64,000 nt of DNA, taken from the NCBI RefSeq assembly GCF_000213175.1, contig NW_009799100.1:2797952-2861951 (forward strand). Reading direction: 5' to 3'. The position numbers and the translations under genes are program-made. This document shows, piece after piece, positions 38,169-47,200 of the stretch; the stretch's first letter is position 1, and every line of letters begins with the position of its first letter. The DNA is from Neurospora tetrasperma FGSC 2508. Its lineage: Eukaryota > Ascomycota > Sordariomycetes > Sordariales > Sordariaceae. The notes under the pieces are model-generated. The model saw nothing but the letters and a program-made list of their open reading frames with translations, was not told the DNA's origin and ran no database searches.

Positions 38169-38420
38169 TATTATAGGGTTAGCTTATATACTTTATACTA
38201 GTATATAGTAGCTTCTAAGACTACTATCGCTATTATCGCTACCGGTACTATATTGCCAGCAATTAATTAGTTAGAGCGCTGCCTGCTGCGGGTCCGTAGA
38301 CCCGCTGGCGGTCACTTTTATAAAGCTAGTCTTCTAGGTATTCGGCTATATACTTCTCTTCCTTTCTCCTTCGTACAATTACGTATAATCACATCTACTA
38401 TCTACCCTTTGCCCGTGATA
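38169..38420 (+). repeat. 3' LTR of nested Gypsy element
   Basis: 252 bases matching 31283-31534 apart from transition-type differences. It is followed directly by ACTAC (38421-38425), the second copy of the target duplication. Confidence 0.9.
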
Positions 38421-38425
38421 ACTAC

Positions 38426-39611
38426 CCGATTTTAAATTACTTTTAATTTATAACAAGGGGGTACTATTAATAGAGGGGAGGGGGGGAAGGGGGACGCCGC
38501 CTCGGTATAGTATAAATATTTACAATTAATAAAATAAAATAAAAAGAAATTAATATTAAAGTTTTAGAGTAGGTAGAGAAATAGGAAGAAGGGGGTAGGA
38601 ATAATATACCGGTTAATAAATCCCTTCTTATATAATTTAGTAGTATTCCTTTAAATATTTATACATTAGTTAAGGTTCTTCTTTATTATTACTTTAGCTA
38701 TAGCGCCGGTTACTACCTTCTAAATAGTAGTCGTACGTAGGGTTATAAGTAATACCCGGTCGTACTACTTACTATTATTATAATAATTAGTATATATAGT
38801 ACAATTAAGTATTATAAAATGAATTTACTTTATATTTAAGTAAATACTATAAGGTATAGTAGATTCCTTGTACTCCGACTATAGTAAAAAGGTTAGTAAT
38901 AAAATAATATTAAAGGAGAGACTTTAAGAGAGCGGAATATAAAAAAAAAAAANAAAAAAAAGTAGAAATTTACTTCGACCTAGTATTTTTTTATTAGGCG
39001 CGAGTTTAAAGGAGTTGTAGTAGTAATAACCGCCGGGCGGCGGGGGTTAGAAGTAGTAGCTGGAGGAGAGGGATGCGCTGGGATTTATAGAGGGGGAGTT
39101 AGGGGGGTTAGCGCTAGTAGAGAGGAGTTTTAGGGGGAGGGCCGGAGGGCGAAACGCTAAGGCGGCCGGAGGCGGAGGTTAGTAGACTACTTTTAATAAT
39201 ATAAAGGGTTTAGGGGCCGGAGCCCGGGGGTAAAGCTGAATTAACGGAAGGGGATAGTATATAGTAGGGTATTTAAGAATATTAAGAGAATTAGAGGAAA
39301 TAGGCTAGTATTAAATAGAAAAAGGAATAATACTATTTACTTTAAAGGATTAAGCCGCTACTAGAAAAAAGAAGAGGAGAGGGAGAAGTTTGAGAGGCGA
39401 GGGGGAGGGGGATTATATATATAAATTTAAAGAATGTAAGCGCTAGGGCTACTACTTACTATTTATTACTACCTACTATTAACTACCGTCTAGTATCATA
39501 ATTACTATATTAGATAGAAGGTATAAGTATATTAGTTAGTAGTATAGGAAATGAATTTATAATTGAAATAGAAGTTGCAAATACGTTAGGGACTAATTGT
39601 AAGGGTAGGTA
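38426..39611 (+). other. 3' non-coding arm of outer chromovirus, G-rich with C-poor + strand
   Basis: The part of the outer element between the nested insertion and the polypurine tract. It holds a G-run cluster at 38454-38497 capable of a four-stranded G structure, a poly-A run with one undetermined base at 38941-38960, and a GC-richer, purine-biased block at about 39000-39420 where G is frequent and C scarce on the + strand. No protein domain was recognised. Confidence 0.6.
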
Positions 39612-39648
39612 GGAGAGAGGTAGAAAAGGGGGGGGAGGAGGGGGGTAA
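39612..39648 (+). other. polypurine tract of outer chromovirus
   Basis: A purine-only run except for three T, with two G-runs (eight and six G), ending immediately before the 3' LTR. In LTR retrotransposons this is where plus-strand DNA synthesis is primed. Its position fixes the element's orientation as +. Confidence 0.75.
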
Positions 39649-39851
39649 TATTATAGAGCTAGCGCCCGGGTTATAAACTTTAGTCTTTAAGACTAGAGCT
39701 ATTATTAATTATAATAGCGTAGAGCGCGTAGCCTTAATAAAAACCTCTTAGCGCTAGTAGATTCGCATTTTAAATAGACTTTTCCTCCTTTATAAAACCT
39801 TAATTAAGCTATACGACTAGCACCCGTATTAACCGTACTGTCCCCGTTACA
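39649..39851 (+). repeat. 3' LTR of outer chromovirus
   Basis: 203 bases, gap-free partner of 26133-26335, ending GTTACA and followed by the target duplication ATTAT (39852-39856). Confidence 0.92.
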
Positions 39852-39856
39852 ATTAT

Positions 39857-40450
39857 ACTAACTAAACCCGTAATAAATTTTTACTTACTTCTTATAAATG
39901 CGAATTAAATTCGAGGGATAGCGCCGCCGTCTACGGGCGGGTATTAATTATTATAATAATAATTATTGCGACGTAGTATATTGAGAAACTTACGACTTTT
40001 ATAAAATTCCGGTTCGAATAATTATAAATTAATAGAATAATTGTAATGTAATTTTATTAAGGGCGACGAGAGAGGGGAGGGCGCTATAGCTAGCAATAGA
40101 GAAAAAATTGTACTAATCTTTCTAATTTATTTATATTTGAGAGAAGGCGCTAATTACTATATTTTAGTTTTATTATTAGTCGCGGGCTCTCTTTATCGAA
40201 TTATACCCCGAAATACCAAACTCATTCAAATTCTTATGCAATTAATTTAAGAACTTTCTTAAGTAGTTTTATATTATATAGTAAAGGGTTACCTATCAAG
40301 CTCAAAAACTCCCCACTAAATTATATATCAAAGTTAATAATTTTCTTTAATAAAAATATTATTTTAATAGCGGTTATTCAAATAAGGAGTAATTAAATTA
40401 ACTATAGATTTAGGTTTATTAAACGTAATAATTAACCGACTATCTTTAAT
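39857..40450 (+). other. AT-rich DNA of the pogo-like transposon before the recognisable transposase
   Basis: RIP-altered sequence between the chromovirus target duplication and the first recognisable transposase codons. It probably codes the N-terminal DNA-binding part of the transposase, but the decay is too strong for me to identify a helix-turn-helix. Confidence 0.4.
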
Positions 40451-41495
40451 ACCTGTACTAAATTCTCTACTTCTTATATCCTTAACCTTAATAAAATCCC
40501 CCTATTATTTAAATATTTCAATGGTAGTACGTACGAATTTAAAGGTAATAGAACCGTATCTAGTAAGACCGACCGTGATAAATAAAATGAATAATAATAT
40601 TCTTTAATCCTTTATATCTTTACTAATAGTAATTAGTAATTAAAACCGATAATAATCTTTTATAGAGAGGGGAAAGTTTGTATAAAGAAGGAGTATTTAT
40701 ACGTAATAAATGTATTAATTTAATTTAATAACGAAGTGTACTAAAACGAATACTGCTTCTATATATAATTAGAGAAGGAGTTTTAATTAATTATAAGGGG
40801 ACTAGGCTAAAATATATTATTAGTAATAGATGTATACTTATTTTATAATTCTTAGAAGGTTAAAAATAAAATTAATCAATTCAATAAAACGCTTTACAAT
40901 AAGGTAATAACGGCTATAATACCCGACAGCCTTATAAATCTATTATAACTATTAAATACTATAATTAACTCGTTGTTTAAAAAGATAATAAGGGACGAAA
41001 TAGAGTAATTATAGGATTAATAGTACGCTAACTACCCAAGTAAAAAATAGACCGTCTCTGACAAGAGGATTCTAATTACTTATACGGTCTCTCGTTATTG
41101 TAAGATATTATAGTTAAATAAAAAGGATATAGTTATTAAATCTTTTAAAGATAATGGTATTTTTATTCTTCTAAATAGGTTAGAGAATTACTTAATCAAT
41201 ATTAAAGAAATCGATAGAAATACCTTAATTTAGGATAATTAGGAGCAAACAAATAATATTATTAATGATAAACTAGGCGAGTTTAAAGCTATTCCTAAAG
41301 ATGAGGACGATAAAGGTTTTTACTTTAATATTAATAACGAAGAGGTAGAAGAAAGGAAATAGAGGGTAAGGGAGGTAGTAATAGTTAAATATAAATATTT
41401 AATTTATAATATTTTGAAAGATATATTGTACGACCGTAGATTATTAAAATAAGGTAATAAATTAAACCTTATAATTAGATTAAAGGTATACGAAT
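40451..41495 (+). pseudogene. pogo-like DDE_1 transposase, RIP-inactivated
   Basis: One + strand frame can be followed from 40451 to 41495 (about 348 codons) with no apparent insertion or deletion, broken only by TAA and TAG codons that sit where Gln or Trp is expected. That is the outcome of C-to-T change on either strand at CpA. Recognisable family blocks in order: LNLNKIPLLFKYF (the DE-IP-PFE block before the catalytic core), YEFKGNRTVSSKTDRDK, LILYIF, then LLVIDVY with a catalytic-type Asp at 40829-40831, the IIPDSLINLL block (family consensus IPGG-T--LQPLD), SLFKKIIRDEIE, and VIKSFKDNGI near the end (family consensus I-KSF-KCGIS-ALDG). The reading ends where the solo LTR has inserted. 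It is clearly non-functional as it stands. Confidence 0.8.
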
Positions 41496-41718
41496 TATTA
41501 CGGGGCGAGAGGGCACCGTTAGGGGTAAGGTAGGATATATATTGTTGTACGAGGGAGGAGAAGGGAAGTGTGTATGGAGGATTAGCTATATAGGCGAGAG
41601 CCTAGTCTGGGCTAGTCCGTGCGCGTGCATACACGTGGAACTGCACGTGACTAGAGCCGTTAATGGCTCTAGACTAGAGGCGTGTAGTGTAACTATATTA
41701 TAGGCTAACCCTGTAATA
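41496..41718 (-). mobile_element. solo LTR of a Gypsy-type element, reverse orientation
   Basis: A 223-bp LTR flanked by perfect 5-bp duplications CGAAT (41491-41495 and 41719-41723). On the minus strand it begins TATTACAGGGTTAGCCTAT, matching the start of the nested element's LTR (TGTTACAGGGTTAGCCTAT), and it ends GTAATA. The middle differs, so it is a related subfamily. It is less AT-rich than its surroundings. The solo state implies LTR-LTR recombination after insertion. It sits inside the pogo-like transposon, interrupting the end of the transposase frame. Confidence 0.85.
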
Positions 41719-41723
41719 CGAAT

Positions 41724-42398
41724 TATAGTAATAATAATTTGCTTAATTTAATTAATAATAATTAACTGTTATTATTATTACTATTATTTACCTCGCTGCT
41801 ATTAAAATACTAATAAACGGTAGCTTTACTTTCCTACTACTAGCGGACTACATTAAGCCGGCTATCCTATTTATACTAATACTTGCCCAATTCAATTAAA
41901 TAATAAAAGACTTCAATACTAGCCCTAATATTTTTCTTAATATAATAACGGCTTCTATTACGAACCTAGCTAAAGTAAATTACTTTCTAAAAGTCTATTA
42001 GAGTTAGACCTTCCTTAATATTGGGAGATAAAGGTATTCGAGGGACGACGAGGTATTTAGTACGCTCTACGAATTATTAAGTATTAATAAAATCGTCTAT
42101 AACGTTTAGAGAGAATTAGAGAGACTCAATATTAGGGGATTATTATTGTTTATTTACAAACGGCGTCGATATCGCTAAGTAGAACCTTCTGGGGCGCTAT
42201 AGTATGGGTGTGGGATAGGGATTTTGAGAAAACCGGGGTACAAATTCCCTAGTAAAACGAGGGAAATCCCCCTATAAAAAAGCATAGTAAAAAAGGACAG
42301 ATTTACCGTTCTCCGACCAGAAACATTGCCCTCTACGTTAATTACTATACATTTCAATGTACAGGGACCGGTCTGATTCTGGCAGCTGCCTGCACAGA
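41724..42398 (+). other. 3' part of the pogo-like transposon
   Basis: AT-rich DNA from the solo LTR to the right terminal inverted repeat. Just after the LTR, the transposase frame continues into a run of TAG/TAA codons of the kind RIP makes from CAG/CAA, suggesting a Gln-rich C-terminus. After about 42180 the base composition returns to normal. Confidence 0.5.
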
Positions 42399-42462
42399 TC
42401 TGCCATATGCCCGGCGCTCAAAGAGGGATGGCTTTTGGCCTGTTTCGCGAGTTTCTACGGTA
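42399..42462 (-). repeat. right terminal inverted repeat with TA flank
   Basis: The exact reverse complement of 25633-25696 over 64 bases, ending CTACGGTA. It marks the return from AT-rich to ordinary sequence on the right side and supports one transposon boundary pair. Confidence 0.93.
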
Positions 42463-44299
42463 ATCCCATACAAGGTACCATTGGTGATATCCTCAGGGTA
42501 TCCGCGCACCTATGCAGGCGCAGTAGGCCTCCCGCTCCGACTGCCGTGCCGCCCGTCCACTAATGTCGCTCTAGGGTTGCGCTTTCGCACTGTCTGTGCT
42601 GCCGCGTTTGCAGGCGCGGGGCCGCTGCCCGTGGCCGCACTGGCCTGGTATGTTACAGTTTCTGCGTATTTTATGCCGCCATGCACAAATCACATCTCGT
42701 CCCCTCAAGTTTTCACCTCAACCTCAAACCTCCACCCAATCCATCCCTATAACCCATCGTGCATTGCCGCCCATAGGCCATCGCAAAATGAGCCCAGCGG
42801 GTAGCCCAGGCCCTATTGCTTTTTGCAAGGCTGACTTGATGCCGTCAAGTGCAAATCGGAACCTCAATCGACGCACTTGAGTCTGCATCAACCTTGGAAC
42901 GCAGCGAAACATGCAGCGGATTCTGGCCTTCCATCCCATCTTCTTCCGTCACTCCACGTCCCCCCCCCCACCTGTCTGGGCACCCAACTCGAATGTTTTT
43001 GTGTGCTGCCTTCGATCTAGGCTGCCATTTGTTCCATCAAGATGTCTTGGATACCTAGACTCCATGTCTGGCGGGATGAGCTATGGAGGACAGACGAAGC
43101 CTTGGATCTCGAGCAGCCAACAAATGTTGACAAGTCGGGTAGGTACCGGTACTGCCCCTTGATGACCACGCATACATGGCTGGCGTCTGCATCTGTCCCG
43201 TATCTCACATCTGCATACTTACCTTTTCCAGCTTCTTTCGCATTCGAAGCCTTCATCATCGCCCGTTACGGACCGTTGCAGATACCCCGCCGGGCCTCCG
43301 TTTGTCGAAACCTGCAGGCTCCGGAACCCCGCGGTGACTGGATAAACCAAGGTACAAAGGTACAACTGCCACCTTATTCGAGGATTCGAGTCCAGCTCTT
43401 CAGATCGCCCCAGCCTGGCTAGTCGTCGTTCAAATAAACAAGACACCTCGAGCTTAAAACGTGTTTGGTTTGCTCTTTTGCACACCATCTCATCTTGGAA
43501 ACGAACTTGAACCTTCATCTGGAACAGCGAGGCACGCTCTGTGATCGCAGGCATCTCATCACCACGAGGAACATTGTCGTTTTGTCGCAACCTGTCCGAC
43601 CACAGCCAACCGTACCGGACTGCACATTTTCTGATTCGTCCCTACGAGTCGCAAGTTAAGAGTTACGATCACTTGCTTGTTTACTTTGGTCGACGCCTCA
43701 GCACTGACCACCAAGACCCGCGTCCAGGGAATACGCAAACTATCTGCCAGGTGCATTTCCTTCACTTCAAAACTCTGTACTTCTATTTTTGTCACTCTCG
43801 AAACCAGGAGATCGGGGCAGCCAACACTCGAAGCGACCGTCTAGGCTTCGCACTGTCCAGACGAGCGGGCGAGAAAGTGGCCTACTTGAACTGCTCTCTT
43901 CCACATTCTTCCCATTACTTGTTCGACCAAGACACTTTTTCAACTTTGTATCACTTCAAGCAAATCCGCACCATCATCACATTTTTCTCACCACCTATTT
44001 CACACAGCTTTCTTTCTCCCTACTCACATATCTTCTGGAGTCCAGGTCCAAAGACCGCCTAGGACCGATTCGGTCCCAGTTCAGAACTATTCACTCTCGA
44101 GGCAAGGTTGCCTCAAGTTGACACCATACAAGCACATCATCGGTAAGTCCTTGCACCACACCTCACCTTGTTATCCATAGTTTCTTGAATCCGCCAGCTT
44201 TATTTGGTTTGGCGTTTGCTCCCCAGCTTTCTTAACTATGTGTCAATGATCGTGCGAGCTAATACGATCAAACTAGCTTGCCAACCCGCACATGTGGCC
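42463..44299. other. intergenic region and 5' leader of the giant DUF3638 gene
   Basis: About 1.8 kb of normal-GC DNA. Several overlapping + frames (for example 43042-43422 and 43541-44062) show no recognisable motif, and I treat them as chance or upstream ORFs. A GTAAGT donor at 44141 followed by an AG at about 44178-44179 (TATCCATAG) could mark a 5' leader intron. Confidence 0.4.
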
Positions 44300-47200
44300 A
44301 TGGCTTCGAACCAGGAACTCTACCATCACCTGGTTCTTGCGGCCAAGGTACCCACATCTCAACCCGATGCTCTAGAACCGCTCAACAGGGGCCTTATCGA
44401 CTGTGCTATCAAGGCGTGTAACTTTCTGCGACGACAGTCTTCCCCCCAGCCGTGGGACTCTTTGCTTCCTTCCCTTGAGAAGTGTAAGAGTGTTAATCAT
44501 GACGGCACGCTCAGTAAATCATCACTGGAGGAGGCGTTTCGGGACATTGGAGGAAAGACGCTCATCTTGCATGTGGCGAGCCAAAATGCCGGCCTCCTCA
44601 TCCGTCCCAGCTCAAAGTGAGTGGCCCCCGATCATGAGAGGAGCTTTACTGTGTCTTTTGGTTATTCTGGACCTTGTTACTAACAGTCCCCTTTAGCGAT
44701 TCAGTGATATTCGAAGCATTCGAGGCCTCCCCATCTTTGGAGGCTGTACTGGGAGCCAAGAATGCGCTTCTATGGGATTTCCCTGGTCGCGCGGCTCAGA
44801 TTCCTATCAGCGAATTTCAGACCGACTCGTTTAGATCCAATCTCGCCTTGTTTCTGGAAAAAGCCAGCATTGAGACTCTAAACGCCCTCAATGCGCGCGC
44901 TGTGAAGAAGCAGACAGCAGTCATTGAGACGCGTGACACTGCCGACTGCGCGCTGATTTCTCAGCTGCTCATATCCCTGCTGATTGCCATTGGTGGTCCC
45001 GTTAGCACTCCTAGGTTTCGGAAGAGAGTCCGTGACGAGGTCAACTTCGACAACGCAAAGAAGCCTTGGAGAAGGGCTCCGATGTGGCTGATATTGCGCG
45101 TCGCCGTCCGACAAATGCTATGTCTTGAACTCGGAAACGAAGCAGGACGAGCGACCTACAAGATGTTCATATGCGTCGTCCTCGCGCAATTTCTTGAACA
45201 GACCTCAAGAGAGCTCGCTGCTGAGATGGTGGTAAGTTGGAGACCTTTCCTTTCTTACCGACCATCGACAAGATATACTAATCCCATTGTTATTTTCTTC
45301 ATCTAGATGACCCTCAGAGCCAAACTGTGTCGACGCCTCACCAAGTTGGAATCGGACAAGCTGCAAGCATCCGAGTCAGCTCGCCCAGTATATGACCAGC
45401 TTTTGAACTGCTTGAGCCCCTGGTTCAAGACTGTCATTCAAGTTGCCACTCAAGAAGCCACACGGGCCTGGGAGCTGCATAAAGCTTCTGTCCAGCGAAA
45501 GATTCATCTACTCCCTGCCAAGTCCGAAATCGCCAACTTCAAACTCCAGCTTGCAAACAGTGGAAACTATTTGCAATCACTTCTCTACCTACATCCGTAT
45601 CCTCTCAAAGAGATACCATGTCTCGACTTGCGCGCGATGAAGTCTGGCACGCTTGGACAGGCTACGAAGTTCGCCAACAAATATCTCAGATTGGCTGAAC
45701 TTGAGGATGAAATTGAGCAAGCCATCGAACGAGAGGCGCGATCTCCTCCCGATTCCATGGGTGGTTATCGTCTCGGATGTTTGCGCATATCTGAAATGAT
45801 CACGAGACTGATCAAGGAAGTCGGCGATGCTTATGATAACGATCCAGCGCAAATGAGCCACCACATTCTCAATGTAATGGATCTGTGGGTGTCGCTGGAC
45901 CAGTACGCAACCTCTTTTTGTCCTCTCTTGATGGCCTATCATCCATTCTTTACTCCTGAGCCACTTGACTTGCTTCAGCTTGCGTCATTTTCCGACCTGT
46001 CCCGGCTCCATGAGATACAAGAGTACTTGAAGGAACGGGCAGCTACTGCCGCTGAATCCAAAACGATTTTCGCTCCACCGAGCCCCTCTTCGTTTGGAGT
46101 TCGGTACACACAGGAATGCGACGATCGAGACAGATTGATCGCAGTGTGGGACACAATCAACCGAGAATGCCACCGTACCAGATACGACAAAATACAGGCA
46201 TGGGTATCCGCTCTGAATCAGTACGAGGATCTCAACAGGAAGATGCATGGAGCTGGCTCTTGTCTCTGTATCCAGATATCCGAAACAGAGAGAGATGTGA
46301 GCAAATGCTTGCTTTGCTGGTGCAAAAGGCAAATGCGACGAATGGTCGTCGAGGTTCACGAAGATTACCTTCCTGAAGACAAAGACGAAGCAGCGACAAT
46401 CGTTTTTGAACTTTGTGCGCCTGACTTCTTCACTGCATATCGGAATGCAACTTGGAAGATCCATCAAACATTAGCTCTTCAGGGGGTTGCTTCACATACG
46501 AAACCTGCAGATACCCTTTTGAGCTATTGCCAGCTAAAGGGCTTCGCCTCTGAGAGCGCCCAATCGAGCACGGTGACCTTGGCTTCTGTACCCAAGTCGT
46601 GGCTCTCTACTCATTACCGAAATCTGCAAGTGCGAAACTCGCCTGAGCTGAAGGACATTGTTCTACCTCTTGCGCTTCGCTTCGAGTACTTTGATGAGGA
46701 GTCGAACAGTTGGATAACAGATCATGATCGTCCATTTCAGCTTGCCCGATTTTGTGGAGTGTCTCTCCCAAATGGTTTCGGGGCTATTGAAGGGACAAGA
46801 GATGGAGGGCAGATAACACGTCTTGTGCGAGAACCATCATCATACGAGATTATTGCCAATCAAACCAAATGCCCTACCACCATGTCTACAGCCGAGTTCA
46901 CAGCACATCAACATCTGCTCTCTGGAACGTCTAGGCGTTGGCTCACAATGCTATTGGAACTGAATACCCCAAACCTCAATTTCAGCTCTGAGGAGACTAG
47001 CCGTCTATTCTCCGAGCTCATTACCCAAGCCGGCACCATGGAGAAAAGCACTAGCGTCTTCAGAGACGCTCATCTTATGTTCCGGGATGACGCTTTCTGT
47101 GCTCGGCTAGCAGAAGAGGTTGAGCGCAGGCTGACAACGATCAGTTGGAGAGATGTCTTTTGTATGGACGTGATGATTTCCATCACTCTGCGACTTTATG

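Larger units (their letters stand above)
31283..38420 (+). mobile_element. Ty3/Gypsy element nested inside the outer chromovirus
   Basis: A fossil LTR retrotransposon of 7138 bp with 252-bp LTRs (31283-31534 and 38169-38420), flanked by the 5-bp duplication ACTAC (31278-31282 and 38421-38425). It therefore inserted into the outer element just 3' of that element's chromodomain region. Parts in + strand order: gag region about 32.0-33.4 kb, protease region about 34.3-34.6 kb, reverse transcriptase about 35.0-35.5 kb, RNase H, integrase about 36.6-37.4 kb, and a chromodomain-like remnant near 37.80-37.90 kb. It is younger than the outer element by position but equally decayed by RIP, and broken in all coding parts. 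The LTRs differ mostly by transitions. The reverse-oriented solo LTR at 41496-41718 belongs to a related family. Confidence 0.9.
26133..39851 (+). mobile_element. Ty3/Gypsy chromovirus, RIP-decayed, interrupted by a second Gypsy element
   Basis: A fossil LTR retrotransposon. Its two 203-bp LTRs (26133-26335 and 39649-39851) align without gaps, and the element is flanked by the 5-bp duplication ATTAT (26128-26132 and 39852-39856). Excluding the inserted element it is about 6.6 kb. Parts in + strand order: gag region with a zinc-knuckle-like remnant near 27.42 kb, protease region, reverse transcriptase about 28.2-28.7 kb, RNase H, integrase about 29.8-30.8 kb, and a chromodomain-like segment about 30.94-31.10 kb. 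A polypurine tract lies directly before the 3' LTR. The differences between its LTRs are, by eye, all transitions, so divergence reflects RIP and cannot be used as a clock. The coding parts are broken throughout. Confidence 0.9.
25635..42460 (+). mobile_element. pogo-like (Tc1/mariner superfamily, DDE_1) DNA transposon, host of nested insertions
   Basis: The outermost layer of the AT-rich block. Its two ends are perfect inverted repeats reading inward CCGTAGAAACTCGCGAAACA, each flanked outside by TA (25633-25634 and 42461-42462), the target duplication of Tc1/mariner-pogo elements. A decayed DDE_1 transposase on the + strand lies inside at about 40451-41495. Removing the chromovirus (26133-39851), the solo LTR (41496-41718) and one copy of each of their target duplications leaves about 2.9 kb, a normal size for a transposon of this group. 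The interior is strongly AT-biased with TAA/TAG where Gln/Trp codons are expected, which is the RIP footprint; the terminal repeats are not affected. The 5' half of the transposase gene should lie in 25697-26132 plus 39857-40450, but I cannot recognise it there. Confidence 0.75.

Noticed and set aside
25635-42460. AT-rich block as a centromere fragment or inserted mitochondrial DNA
   Set aside because: Exact LTR pairs, target duplications and recognisable polymerase and transposase domains explain it as RIP-altered transposons.
42477-42495. 17-bp match CCATTGGTGATATCCTC also present near 60530
   Set aside because: The match does not extend on either side; at this length a chance pair within 64 kb is plausible.
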